64,000 nucleotides of DNA from Streptomyces sp. A 4/2 (GCF_940670765.1 NZ_CALNVW010000001.1:62001-126000); one strand, 5' to 3'; shown: positions 9,186 through 17,775, counted from the first letter of the stretch. The notes: generated by a model not told the origin, from the sequence alone. Numbers and translations are program-made.

Positions 9186-10211
9186 ATGACCGACCTGCAC
9201 CCCTTCGTCGCGGGGCTCCCCAAGGCCGAACTGCACGTGCACCACGTGGGTTCCGCGACGCCGCGCATCGTCGCCGAACTCGCGGCGCACCACCCGGACT
9301 CCATAGTGCCCACCGATCCCGAGGCGCTCGCCGACTACTTCACGTTCACCGACTTCGGGCACTTCATCCAGGTGTACCTCTCCGTGGTGGACCTGATCCG
9401 TACGCCGGAGGACGTGCGGCTGCTGACCTACGAGATCGCGCGCGACATGGCCCGCCAGAACATCCGGTACGCGGAGCTGACGGTCACCCCGTACTCCTCC
9501 ACCCGGCGCGGCATCCCCGAGGCCGCCTTCATGGAGGCGATCGAGGACGCCAGGAAGTCGGCCGAGTCGGAGCTGGGCACCGTACTGCGCTGGTGCTTCG
9601 ACATCCCGGGTGAGGCGGGGCTCGAATCCGCCGCGGAGACCGCGCGGCTCGCGGTGGATCTGCGCCCCGAGGGGCTGGTCTCCTTCGGGCTCGGCGGCCC
9701 CGAGATCGGGGTGGAGCGCCCGCAGTTCAAGCCCTTCTTCGACCGGGCGCGCGCGGCGGGCCTGCACTCGGTGCCGCACGCCGGTGAGACGACGGGCCCC
9801 GAGACCATCTGGGACGCGATCAACCACCTGGGCGCGGAGCGCATCGGCCACGGCACCAGCGCGACGCAGGACCCGAAGCTGCTGGCCCACCTCGCCGAGC
9901 AGCGCATCGCGCTGGAGGTGTGCCCGACCTCCAACATCGCGACCCGGGCCGTCCGTTCGCTCGACGAGCACCCGGTCAGGGAGATGGTGGACGCGGGCGT
10001 CCTGGTGACGATCAACAGCGACGACCCGCCGATGTTCGGCACCGATCTCAACAACGAGTACCTGGTCGCCGCCCGGCTGCTGGACCTCGACGAAGCGGGC
10101 ATCGCGGCCCTCGCGAAGAACGCCGTCGACGCGTCCTTCCTCGACGACGCGGGCAAGGCCCGGCTGACCACGGAGATCGACACGTACACCGCGAACTGGC
10201 TGGCGCGGTAG
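9186..10211 (+). CDS. add2: aminodeoxyfutalosine deaminase (adenosine deaminase superfamily)
   Basis: A 341-residue zinc amidohydrolase of COG1816. It would usually be labelled adenosine deaminase, but the Streptomyces proteins of this subgroup that I recall deaminate 6-aminodeoxyfutalosine in the futalosine route to menaquinone. Metal ligands are visible in ELHVHHVGS (His17, His19), VPHAGET and NSDDPPMFGTDL. The HHVGS variant replaces the HLDG/HLEG loop of true adenosine deaminases. Start 9186 has GGAGGA ahead. The gene is followed 33 nt later by the glycerophosphodiesterase gene. Substrate assignment rests on family knowledge, not on this sequence alone. Confidence 0.85.
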   Translation: MTDLHPFVAGLPKAELHVHHVGSATPRIVAELAAHHPDSIVPTDPEALADYFTFTDFGHFIQVYLSVVDLIRTPEDVRLLTYEIARDMARQNIRYAELTVTPYSSTRRGIPEAAFMEAIEDARKSAESELGTVLRWCFDIPGEAGLESAAETARLAVDLRPEGLVSFGLGGPEIGVERPQFKPFFDRARAAGLHSVPHAGETTGPETIWDAINHLGAERIGHGTSATQDPKLLAHLAEQRIALEVCPTSNIATRAVRSLDEHPVREMVDAGVLVTINSDDPPMFGTDLNNEYLVAARLLDLDEAGIAALAKNAVDASFLDDAGKARLTTEIDTYTANWLAR

Positions 10212-10244
10212 CCCTCGACGGGAGGGGTCGGCGAGGATGACTCC

Positions 10245-10925
10245 ATGCGCACCGTCACTGCCGTCGGCCACCGCGGCGATCCCTATCTCTTCCGTGAGAA
10301 CACCCTGCCCTCCGTCCGCTCCGCGGTGGAGCGGGGCGCGGACGCGGTGGAGATCGATGTCCGGCTGACCCGCGACGGCGAGGCCGTGCTGCTGCACGAC
10401 GCGACACTGGAGCGGCTGTGGCGCCACGACCGACCGCTCTCCCGGGTGTCGGCGGACGAACTGCGGGGGCTCACGGACGGTGGCGTCCCCACGCTCCGCG
10501 AGGCGCTCCTGGCGGCCGGCGGCCATCGCGTCATGATCGATCTGCCGGATGCCACACCGGCCGCGGTCCGCGAGGTCGTCGCCGTCGTGCGGGAGTGCGG
10601 CGCGGGCGAGCGCGTGTACTACTGCGCGGGGCCCACCACCATGCTCCGTGTGCGGGAGGCCGATCCCGGCGCCGAGATCGCCATGACCTGGACGACGCTC
10701 GCCCCGCCGCGTCCGGTACTGCTCGACGCGGTGAAGCCGCGCTGGCTCAACTACCGTTTCGGGCTGCTGAGTCCGCAGCTGTGCGAGCGGGTGCACCGGG
10801 ACGGGCTGCTGGTCTCGGCCTGGACCCCGGACACCAAACGCGCGATGCGGCGGCTGATCGGCGCCGGCGTCGACTCGATCACCACGAACCGCGTCGACGC
10901 ACTGTGCGCGGTCCGCGCGGCCTGA
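10245..10925 (+). CDS. glycerophosphodiester phosphodiesterase
   Basis: A 226-residue cytosolic GDPD-family TIM-barrel enzyme that would cleave glycerophosphodiesters to glycerol-3-phosphate and an alcohol. Diagnostic residues are the HRG near residue 9, EN in FRENTLPS, the metal-binding EIDVRLTRDG and the second histidine in LLHDATLERLW. The C-terminal SAWTPDTKRAMRRLIGAGVDSITTN matches the usual barrel end. There is no signal peptide, so it is intracellular. The start has GAGGA about eight bases upstream. It converges on the second polyamine-binding-protein gene with an 18-base gap. Confidence 0.9.
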   Translation: MRTVTAVGHRGDPYLFRENTLPSVRSAVERGADAVEIDVRLTRDGEAVLLHDATLERLWRHDRPLSRVSADELRGLTDGGVPTLREALLAAGGHRVMIDLPDATPAAVREVVAVVRECGAGERVYYCAGPTTMLRVREADPGAEIAMTWTTLAPPRPVLLDAVKPRWLNYRFGLLSPQLCERVHRDGLLVSAWTPDTKRAMRRLIGAGVDSITTNRVDALCAVRAA

Positions 10926-10943
10926 CCGGCAGCCGCAGGCCGC

Positions 10944-12122
10944 TCACAGCCCCACGATCTTGTTCCACCGCTTGGTGAACTCGACCCGCTCCGCCGACGT
11001 GATGTCCCGGGCTATGGCGAGACGCTTGCGCATCGTGTCGTCGGGGAAGATCAGCGGGTCCTCGGCCAGGTCGGCCAGGTCCTTGTCCTTCGACGAGGCC
11101 AGCACCTCGCGCGCCGCCGGGACGGGGCACACGTAGTTCACCCATGCCGCCAGCTCCGCCGCGACCGCGGGCTCGTAGTAGTAGTCGATCAGCTTCTCCG
11201 CATTGGCCTTGTGGCGGGCGAGGTTGGGGATCATCATCGACTCCGCCCACAGCTCGCCGCCCTCCTCGGGCACCACGAACTCGATGTCCGGGCTGTCCGC
11301 CTGGAGCTGGATCACGTCGCCGGAGTACGCCTGGCAGGCGAGCACATCGCCGGTGGACAGGTCCTTGATGTAGTCGTTGCCGGTGAAGCGGCGGATCTGC
11401 TTCTTCCGTACGAGCTTCTCGACCTGGTCGCACATGGTGTGGAAGTCGTGCGCGGTCCACCGGGTGATGTCGGCGCCGTTCCCCTGCATGAGCAGCGCGA
11501 ACGCCTCGTCGAGCCCGGAGAGCAGCGTGACCTTGCCGCGCAGGTCGGGCGCCCAGAGGTCGCTCATGTGCTTGATCTCGCGGCCGACCTTCTTGCGGTT
11601 GTACGCGATGCCGGTGATCCCGGACTGCCACGGCACGCTGTGCAGGCGTCCCTTGTCGAAGGCGGGCGAGAGGAGCTGCGGGTCCAGGTACTTGGCGACG
11701 TTCGGCTGCTTGGCCCGGTCCATCTCCTGGACCCAGCCCAGCCGTACGAACCGGGCCGCCATCCAGTCACTGATGACGATCAGGTCCCGCCCGGTCTGCT
11801 GGTGGTTCATCAGCGCCGGGCTGATCTTCCCGAAGAACTCGTCGTTGTCGTTGATCTCCTCGGTGTACTTCACCGAGATCCCGGTCCGCTTCTCGAAGGC
11901 GTCGAGCGTGGGCCGTTTCGACGGGTTGTCGTCCGCGGTGTCGATGTACAGGGGCCAGTTGGCGAAGACCAGGCTCCTGTCCTGCGCCGAACTGTCCTGC
12001 CCGGCCCGCTGTCCCGGCTTCACGTACGCCGCGGGCACCCCGCATCCGGTGAGCGCGGCCAGCGCGGCGAGCGCGCCGGAACCACGGAGGACCGTACGCC
12101 GGGAAACACCAAGATCTGCCAT
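10944..12122 (-). CDS. polyamine-binding lipoprotein, second copy (PotD/PotF family)
   Basis: A 392-residue paralogue of the binding protein at 4685-5932. It has a twin-arginine-type leader (SRRTVLR, arginines 8-9) and a lipobox ALTGC with the cysteine at about 27. Shared family stretches include VKYTEEINDNDEFFGKI, RRFTGNDYIKDL and a C-terminal YYYEPAVAAELAAWVNYVCPV. The start at 12122 has GAGGAGAGG upstream. It follows the second aldehyde dehydrogenase gene by 84 nt but has no permease or ATPase genes of its own, so it may feed the PotABC-type transporter at 1.7-4.6 kb with a different polyamine. Confidence 0.9.
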   Translation of the reverse strand: MADLGVSRRTVLRGSGALAALAALTGCGVPAAYVKPGQRAGQDSSAQDRSLVFANWPLYIDTADDNPSKRPTLDAFEKRTGISVKYTEEINDNDEFFGKISPALMNHQQTGRDLIVISDWMAARFVRLGWVQEMDRAKQPNVAKYLDPQLLSPAFDKGRLHSVPWQSGITGIAYNRKKVGREIKHMSDLWAPDLRGKVTLLSGLDEAFALLMQGNGADITRWTAHDFHTMCDQVEKLVRKKQIRRFTGNDYIKDLSTGDVLACQAYSGDVIQLQADSPDIEFVVPEEGGELWAESMMIPNLARHKANAEKLIDYYYEPAVAAELAAWVNYVCPVPAAREVLASSKDKDLADLAEDPLIFPDDTMRKRLAIARDITSAERVEFTKRWNKIVGL

Positions 12123-12206
12123 GCCGGACAGCCTCTCCTCATGCAGGTGGGGCGGGCAATGGACAAGGTGTCCACTGCCCGCCCCGTCGGGCGACACTCC
12201 GCCGTA

Positions 12207-13646
12207 TCAGCTGTCCAGGGACGTCATCACGTGCTTGATGCGCGTGTAGTCCTCGAAGCCGTACGCCGACAGGTCCTTGCCGTAACCGGACTTCTTGAAT
12301 CCGCCGTGCGGCATCTCGGCGACGAGCGGGATGTGGGTGTTGATCCACACGCAGCCGAAGTCCAGGTTCTTGGACATCCGCATGGCCCGTGCGTGGTCCT
12401 TGGTCCACACCGAGGAAGCCAGCGCGTACTCCACGTCGTTGGCGTAGGCGAGGGCCTGCTCCTCGTCGCGGAAGGGCTGGACCGTGATCACCGGTCCGAA
12501 GACCTCGTGCTGGATGATCTCGTCGTCCTGCTTCAGCCCGGACACCACCGTGGGGGCGTAGAAGAAGCCCTTCTCGCCGACGCGCTTGCCGCCCGCCTCG
12601 ACCTTGGCGTGCGCGGGCAGCCGGTCGATGAACCCGCTGACCTGCGCCAGCTGGTTGGCGTTGTTGAGCGGGCCGTACAGCACGTCCTCGTCGTCCGGCT
12701 GACCGGTCTTCGTGTCGGACGCGGCCTTGGCCAGTGCCGTCACGAACTCGTCGTGGATCGACTCGTGCACGAGCACCCGGGTGGCGGCCGTGCAGTCCTG
12801 ACCGGCGTTGAAGTATCCGGCGACGGAGATGTCCTCGACGGCCTTGGCGATGTCGGCGTCCTCGAAGACGACGACCGGCGCCTTGCCGCCCAGCTCCAGG
12901 TGGACGCGCTTGACGTCCTTGGCCGCGGACTCGGCGACCTGCATGCCCGCCCGTACCGAACCGGTGATGGAGGCCATCGCGGGCACCTTGTGCTCCACCA
13001 TCGCGCGGCCGGTGTCCCGGTCGCCGCAGACGACGTTGAACACGCCCTTGGGTGCGACGGCCCCGATGATCTCGGCCATCAGGAGCGTCGAAGCGGGGGT
13101 GGTGTCGGAGGGCTTCAGTACGACGGTGTTCCCCGCGGCCAGGGCCGGGGCGAACTTCCAGACCGCCATCATCATCGGGTAGTTCCACGGCGCGACCTGC
13201 GCGCAGACACCGACCGGCTCGCGCCGCACGATGGAGGTCAGGCCCTCCATGTACTCACCGGCGGAGCGGCCTTCGAGGAGCCGTGCGGCTCCCGCGAAGA
13301 AGCGGATCTGGTCCACCATCGGCGGGATTTCCTCGGTGCGGGTCAGCCCGAGGGGCTTCCCGGTGTTCTCGCTCTCCGCGGCGATCAGGTCCTCGGCCCG
13401 CTCCTCGAAGGCGTCGGCGATCTTCAGAAGTACGCGCTGGCGCTCACCGGGCGTGGTGTCGCGCCAGGCGGGGAAGGCCGCGGCAGCCGCCTCCATGGCG
13501 GCGTCGACGTCCGCCTGCCCGGAGAGCGGGGAGGTCGCGTACGTCTCGCCGGTGGCCGGATTGACCACATCGATGGTCCGGCCGTCAGCGGCGTCCCGGA
13601 ATTCTCCGTTGATGTAGTTACGCAGCCGGCGAAGCTCGGTGGTCAC
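12207..13646 (-). CDS. gamma-aminobutyraldehyde dehydrogenase, second copy
   Basis: A 479-residue NAD(P)-dependent aldehyde dehydrogenase. Catalytic glutamate (HLELGGKAP) and cysteine (NAGQDCTAATR) motifs are intact, as is the PWNYPMMMAVWKFAPALAAGN cofactor region. It probably acts on aminoaldehydes from polyamine breakdown, in parallel with the enzyme at 5951-7456 but with a different sequence. The GTG start at 13646 is set by GGAGGGG about eight bases upstream; the frame stays open to 14201 but that extension runs antisense to the divergent regulator gene. It heads a leftward unit with the second binding protein. Confidence 0.88.
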   Translation of the reverse strand: MTTELRRLRNYINGEFRDAADGRTIDVVNPATGETYATSPLSGQADVDAAMEAAAAAFPAWRDTTPGERQRVLLKIADAFEERAEDLIAAESENTGKPLGLTRTEEIPPMVDQIRFFAGAARLLEGRSAGEYMEGLTSIVRREPVGVCAQVAPWNYPMMMAVWKFAPALAAGNTVVLKPSDTTPASTLLMAEIIGAVAPKGVFNVVCGDRDTGRAMVEHKVPAMASITGSVRAGMQVAESAAKDVKRVHLELGGKAPVVVFEDADIAKAVEDISVAGYFNAGQDCTAATRVLVHESIHDEFVTALAKAASDTKTGQPDDEDVLYGPLNNANQLAQVSGFIDRLPAHAKVEAGGKRVGEKGFFYAPTVVSGLKQDDEIIQHEVFGPVITVQPFRDEEQALAYANDVEYALASSVWTKDHARAMRMSKNLDFGCVWINTHIPLVAEMPHGGFKKSGYGKDLSAYGFEDYTRIKHVMTSLDS

Positions 13647-13672
13647 AGCCACCCCTCCTGTCAGATGTCCGA

Positions 13673-13716
13673 TGGGTGAGACACCCACCCTAATCGCAGA
13701 GGTGTCGCTTTCGACA
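13673..13716. promoter_or_regulatory. palindromes in the divergent ALDH/Lrp regulatory region
   Basis: Two perfect dyads lie between the second aldehyde dehydrogenase gene and the divergent Lrp-type regulator: TGGGTG-AGA-CACCCA at 13673-13687 and TGTCG-CTTT-CGACA at 13703-13716. On the minus strand TAGGGT sits between them as a possible -10. Placement next to a regulator gene and over a likely promoter makes them good operator candidates for autoregulation and control of both flanking units. Binding is inferred only. Confidence 0.4.
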
Positions 13717-13808
13717 TAGCTGACCACCATGAACTTCGGATTCAGTTCCCAAAACGCCCTTCCGCAACGAATTTCATCGCATCGGGCTTGCGGGACGGGC
13801 GAGACCTC

Positions 13809-14312
13809 ATGCAGAGTGTGGGCGTGGCCAGTCGCAGCGCAGACCCCAGGAACGGGAACGGCACTCCCCCGATCGACGCCGTCTCCCTGGCAATCATCGA
13901 ACAGCTCCAGCAGGACGGCCGGCGGCCGTACGCGGCGATCGGCAAGGCCGTCGGCCTCTCCGAGGCGGCCGTGCGCCAGCGGGTGCAGAAGCTCCAGGAC
14001 CAGGGGGTCATGCAGATCGTCGCCGTCACCGACCCGCTCACCGTGGGTTTCCGGCGGCAGGCCATGGTCGGCATGCGGGTCGAGGGCGACCTCGACCCCG
14101 TCGCGGACGCGCTGGCCGCAATGAACGAGGTCGACTACGTGGTGATGACCGCGGGCTCCTTCGACCTCATGGTGGAAGTCGTCTGCGAGGACGACGACCA
14201 CCTGCTCGAACTGATCAACAAGCGGATCCGCGCGCTTCCCGGCGTGCGTGCGACCGAAAGTTTCGTCTACCTCAAGCTGAAGAAGCAGACCTACCAGTGG
14301 GGCACCCGATAG
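13809..14312 (+). CDS. Lrp/AsnC family transcriptional regulator
   Basis: About 167 residues. An N-terminal winged helix-turn-helix (PIDAVSLAIIEQLQQDGRRPYAAIGKAVGLSEAAVRQRVQKLQDQGVMQIVAV) is followed by an RAM/ligand-sensing domain (DYVVMTAGSFDLMVEVVC), the standard Lrp layout. It lies two bases before the polyamine aminotransferase gene, so the two are co-expressed and it is a natural candidate regulator of polyamine catabolism. The start is uncertain: ATG 13788, ATG 13809 and GTG 13824 are all in frame and none has a strong ribosome binding site. The flanking palindromes at 13673-13716 may be its targets. Confidence 0.88.
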   Translation: MQSVGVASRSADPRNGNGTPPIDAVSLAIIEQLQQDGRRPYAAIGKAVGLSEAAVRQRVQKLQDQGVMQIVAVTDPLTVGFRRQAMVGMRVEGDLDPVADALAAMNEVDYVVMTAGSFDLMVEVVCEDDDHLLELINKRIRALPGVRATESFVYLKLKKQTYQWGTR

Positions 14313-14314
14313 TC

Positions 14315-15676
14315 ATGAGCAAGGACCTCAGCCAGACCGCGTACGACCACCTGTGGATGCACTTCACGGACATGTCGTCGTACGAGAACGCGCCCGTTCC
14401 CACCATCGTGCGTGGCGAGGGCACCTACATCTACGACGACAAGGGCAAGCGCTACCTCGACGGGCTCGCGGGCCTGTTCGTGGTCAACGCGGGCCACGGC
14501 CGCCACGAGCTGGCCGAGACCGCGTACAAGCAGGCCCAGGAACTGGCCTTCTTCCCGATCTGGTCGTACGCCCACCCGAAGGCCGTGGAGCTCGCCGAGC
14601 GCCTCGCGCACCACGCGCCCGGCGACCTCAACAAGGTCTTCTTCACCACGGGCGGCGGCGAAGCGGTCGAGACCGCCTGGAAGTTGGCGAAGCAGTACCA
14701 CAAGCTCACCGGCAACCACACGAAGTACAAGGTCATCTCCCGTGCGGTGGCCTACCACGGCACCCCGGCGGGCGCCCTGTCCATCACCGGACTGCCTGCC
14801 CTGAAGGCCCCGTTCGAGCCGCTCGTCCCCGGCGCGCACAAGGTTCCCAACACCAACATCTACCGCGCCCCGATCCACGGCGACGACCCGGTGGCCTTCG
14901 GCCGCTGGGCCGCCGACCAGATCGAGCAGGAGATCCTCTTCGAGGGCCCGGAGACCGTCGCGGCCGTCTTCCTGGAGCCGGTGCAGAACGCGGGCGGCTG
15001 CTTCCCGCCCCCGCCCGGTTACTTCCAGCGGGTGCGCGAGATCTGCGACAAGTACAACGTGCTGCTCGTGTCGGACGAGGTCATCTGCGCCTTCGGCCGT
15101 CTCGGCACGATGTTCGCCTGCGACAAGTTCGACTACATCCCCGACATGATCACCTGCGCCAAGGGCATGACGTCGGGGTACTCGCCGATAGGGGCGTGCA
15201 TCGTCTCCGACCGGCTGGCGGAGCCGTTCTACCGGGACGGCAACACCTTCCTGCACGGGTACACCTTCGGCGGCCACCCGGTCTCCGCGGCCGTCGGTCT
15301 CGCCAACCTCGACATCTTCGAGCGCGAGAACCTCAACCAGCACGTCCTCGACAACGAGGGCGCCTTCCTCTCCACGCTGCAGAAGCTGCACGACCTGCCG
15401 ATCGTCGGCGACGTCCGCGGCAACGGCTTCTTCTACGGCATCGAGCTGGTCAAGGACAAGGCCACCAAGGAGACCTTCAACGAGGAGGAGACCGAGCGCA
15501 TCCTCTACAACGCGGTCTCCAAGGGCCTCTTCGAGAACGGCCTGTACTGCAGGGCCGACGACCGCGGCGACCCGGTCGTCCAGCTGGCGCCGCCGCTGAT
15601 CGCCGACCAGTCGACGTTCGACGAGATCGAGTCCATCCTGCGCGTGGTCCTCACCGACGCCTGGGCCAAGCTCTGA
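14315..15676 (+). CDS. class III aminotransferase, probable putrescine/polyamine-pyruvate aminotransferase
   Basis: A PLP-dependent aminotransferase of 453 residues, similar in length and motifs to SpuC-type putrescine aminotransferases. It would transfer the terminal amino group of putrescine, cadaverine or a related diamine to pyruvate. Features are FTTGGGEAVETAWKLAKQYH, the YHG motif, LVSDEVICAFGRLG with the cofactor aspartate, and the Schiff-base lysine in CAKGMTSGYSPIGA. ATG 14315 begins two bases after the regulator stop. The aldehyde it makes would be the substrate of the nearby aldehyde dehydrogenases. Confidence 0.88.
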   Translation: MSKDLSQTAYDHLWMHFTDMSSYENAPVPTIVRGEGTYIYDDKGKRYLDGLAGLFVVNAGHGRHELAETAYKQAQELAFFPIWSYAHPKAVELAERLAHHAPGDLNKVFFTTGGGEAVETAWKLAKQYHKLTGNHTKYKVISRAVAYHGTPAGALSITGLPALKAPFEPLVPGAHKVPNTNIYRAPIHGDDPVAFGRWAADQIEQEILFEGPETVAAVFLEPVQNAGGCFPPPPGYFQRVREICDKYNVLLVSDEVICAFGRLGTMFACDKFDYIPDMITCAKGMTSGYSPIGACIVSDRLAEPFYRDGNTFLHGYTFGGHPVSAAVGLANLDIFERENLNQHVLDNEGAFLSTLQKLHDLPIVGDVRGNGFFYGIELVKDKATKETFNEEETERILYNAVSKGLFENGLYCRADDRGDPVVQLAPPLIADQSTFDEIESILRVVLTDAWAKL

Positions 15677-15700
15677 CCTTCCGCACGGCCCGCTGACAAC

Positions 15701-15746
15701 CGGCCCGGCTGCACCCGTCCGAGTGGATACGGGTACGGCCGGGCCG
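15701..15746 (+). terminator. terminator hairpin after the aminotransferase gene
   Basis: CGGCCCGGC at 15701-15709 pairs with GCCGGGCCG at 15738-15746, and an inner ACCCGT/ACGGGT pair extends the stem. It lies 25 nt after the aminotransferase stop, with no T-tract, as is common for Streptomyces terminators. Confidence 0.65.
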
Positions 15747-15857
15747 CGTGCTGTCCGCGCACCCCGGTCCGGAGTCCTTACGGTGCCCAGTGACCGATCG
15801 GCTCCGCTTTCGTTCCCCCGTGCGGGGGGCCAGGATCAGAACCGAGGTGTGTTCGCG

Positions 15858-16595
15858 ATGGCTGCCCCGCCCGACAACGACGTGCTCTGGACGCGCTCCG
15901 CCCACTTCTCCCACAGCGGCTCGCCCGCACTCACCAATGTCTCGCTCGGCGTCCACGACGGGGAGATCCTCTCCGTACTCGGCCCGCGCGGCAGCGGGAA
16001 GACGACCCTGCTGCGCTGCCTCTCGGGTCAACTCGTCCCGCAGGAGGGCGAGGTGTGGTTCAACAGCGGCCCCGTCCACACCCTGGGCCAGGCGGCCCGT
16101 GAGCGGCTGCGCCTCGAACGGTTCAGCTGGATCGACCCCGAACCCCGGCTCGTGCCCGAACTGACGGCCTGGGAGAACGTGGCTCTCCCGCTGCTGCTGA
16201 ACGGCGCGCCGCACCGGGTGGCCAAGCGCGCCGCCGCCGAATGGCTGGAGCGGCTCGACATCGGCGCGTACGCGCGCAAGCGCCCGCCCGCCCTGCTGCA
16301 GGCCCAGCGGCAGCGGGTCGTCATCGCCCGCTCGCTGATCTCCGCTCCTTCGGTCCTCTTCGCCGACGAGCCCACCGCGTCGCTGCACCAGGCGGACTGC
16401 GGCCAGGTGCTGCGCACGCTCGTCGCGGCGGCCCGCTCGCACGGCATCACCGTCGTCCTCGCCACCCATGACCCCGAAGTGGCCGAGCACGCCGACCGGA
16501 CCGTGCGGCTCCGGGACGGGCGCCTCGTCACCTCCGCCGCCGATACCGGCTCCCTGACGACGGAAGGCCGCGCCGCGTGCTCGCTCTCCGTCTAG
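15858..16595 (+). CDS. ABC transporter ATP-binding protein with degenerate signature motif
   Basis: A 245-residue ATPase of the MacB/LolD-like class. Walker A is GPRGSGKTT, the Walker B region is VLFADEPTASL and the switch histidine lies in LATHDPEVAEHAD. The normal LSGGQ signature is replaced by LLQAQRQRVVIARSL, so the composite ATP site may be weak. The start at 15858 follows GAGGTG; a GTG nine bases earlier is also possible. The next gene, a membrane protein, begins 19 nt before this one ends, so they are surely co-translated and form a transporter or a membrane-remodelling pair of unknown substrate. Confidence 0.82.
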   Translation: MAAPPDNDVLWTRSAHFSHSGSPALTNVSLGVHDGEILSVLGPRGSGKTTLLRCLSGQLVPQEGEVWFNSGPVHTLGQAARERLRLERFSWIDPEPRLVPELTAWENVALPLLLNGAPHRVAKRAAAEWLERLDIGAYARKRPPALLQAQRQRVVIARSLISAPSVLFADEPTASLHQADCGQVLRTLVAAARSHGITVVLATHDPEVAEHADRTVRLRDGRLVTSAADTGSLTTEGRAACSLSV

Positions 16596-17749
16596 CCCGC
16601 GGCGCACGGCCCGTGGTCCTGCTGCGGCGGCTGACGGTCGCGGCGGCATCGGCCGGTGTGGGGTTCCTCCTGCTCTCCGCGCTCGGCCGGGCGACGGGAC
16701 ATCCCGGCGCGGCGGCCGGATCGGGACCGCGGCTGCTCTGGTGCCTGGTCCCGCTGGCCGCGGCGGTGTACTTCGCGGTCGCGGTGGCCCGTACCGATCC
16801 GAGCACCCGGCCCGGCTCCCCGATGACAGCCGCCGGACTGGGGCCGGCCGGGCTCTCCGCGCTCTCCGCGGTGTCCACGGCGCTCTCCTGCCTGCTGGGC
16901 AGCGTGGTGGCCCTGCTGTTCTTCCTCGTCCTGCGGGGCGACGTCACCGGTCTGCCCTTCACCGGCGCCGCCGCACGGCTGCTCGGGGCGGGTTCCGCGC
17001 TCCCGGTGGCCGCGGCGCTCACCCTGCTGGCCGTCACACCGGTCGCGGCGGCGGTCGGCAGCGCCTGGACGCTGCGCCCGCGCAGACCGGCGCGGGCACG
17101 CTCGGGCCAGGACGGACCGGAGCGCGCCGGGGCGGACCCGGAGGCCGCGCCGACCGGCCTGCCCTGGGGGGTGGCGCTGGTGGCCGCCGGTCTGGCGGTC
17201 GAGGTGTACACCAGCCGCCGTCCGGCCGGTGCGCCGCTGCCCGTCCCCGGTCGCTTCGACGGCAGCCCCGCGGGGATGCTCGCCGGCTGGACCCTGACGG
17301 CGCTGGGGCTGGCCCTGGCGGGCCCGGCCCTGACCCATCTGTGCGGCCGGATCCTCCAGTCCGTGCGCCCGGGTGCGGTGCGTCTGCTCGCGGGCCGTGT
17401 GCTCCAGTACGAGGCCGGGCGGATCGGCCGCCCGCTGGGTGCGCTCTGCGCGGTGGTCTCGGGCGTCGTCGCCGCCGCTTCCGTGCACGGCGAAGGCCCG
17501 CCGCTCTTCGGCCCGTTGACCGCGCTGGGCGCCACCCTGGTGGTGGCCTGCACCACGGCCACGCTCCTGACCTCGGCCGTGGAAGCGCGTCAGGACCGGG
17601 CGGAGACGACGGCCGCCCTGGTGCGCGGATGCGTTCCGGCCGGTGTACTGCGCTCGGCCGCGGCGCTGCGTGCGGCGGCCCTGTTCATGGTCTTCGCCAC
17701 GGTGACCTGGGCGGTCGCGGCACTGGCGGCGGCACCCCTGTCGGCGTGA
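16577..17749 (+). CDS. multi-pass membrane protein, partner of the upstream ABC ATPase
   Basis: A 390-residue integral membrane protein with about eight to ten hydrophobic segments, for example LTVAAASAGVGFLLLSALG, LLWCLVPLAAAVYFAVAVA, LLGSVVALLFFLVLRG and a C-terminal LFMVFATVTWAVAALAAAP. A charged cytoplasmic loop near residues 165-190 is rich in Arg, Gly and Asp. It overlaps the ATPase gene by 19 nt. The layout suggests an FtsX/MacB-like permease, but I recognise no specific family motif and the substrate is unknown. Confidence 0.75.
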   Translation: MLALRLARGARPVVLLRRLTVAAASAGVGFLLLSALGRATGHPGAAAGSGPRLLWCLVPLAAAVYFAVAVARTDPSTRPGSPMTAAGLGPAGLSALSAVSTALSCLLGSVVALLFFLVLRGDVTGLPFTGAAARLLGAGSALPVAAALTLLAVTPVAAAVGSAWTLRPRRPARARSGQDGPERAGADPEAAPTGLPWGVALVAAGLAVEVYTSRRPAGAPLPVPGRFDGSPAGMLAGWTLTALGLALAGPALTHLCGRILQSVRPGAVRLLAGRVLQYEAGRIGRPLGALCAVVSGVVAAASVHGEGPPLFGPLTALGATLVVACTTATLLTSAVEARQDRAETTAALVRGCVPAGVLRSAAALRAAALFMVFATVTWAVAALAAAPLSA

Positions 17750-17775
17750 ACCTGCCATCCCCTTACGATGACCGG

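Noticed and set aside
11211..13679. 822-codon open frame on the plus strand
   Set aside because: Mirror frame of the second binding protein and aldehyde dehydrogenase; no domain recognisable.
12207..14201. 664-codon version of the second aldehyde dehydrogenase
   Set aside because: The extra N-terminal part is antisense to the Lrp-type gene; a good ribosome binding site precedes GTG 13646.
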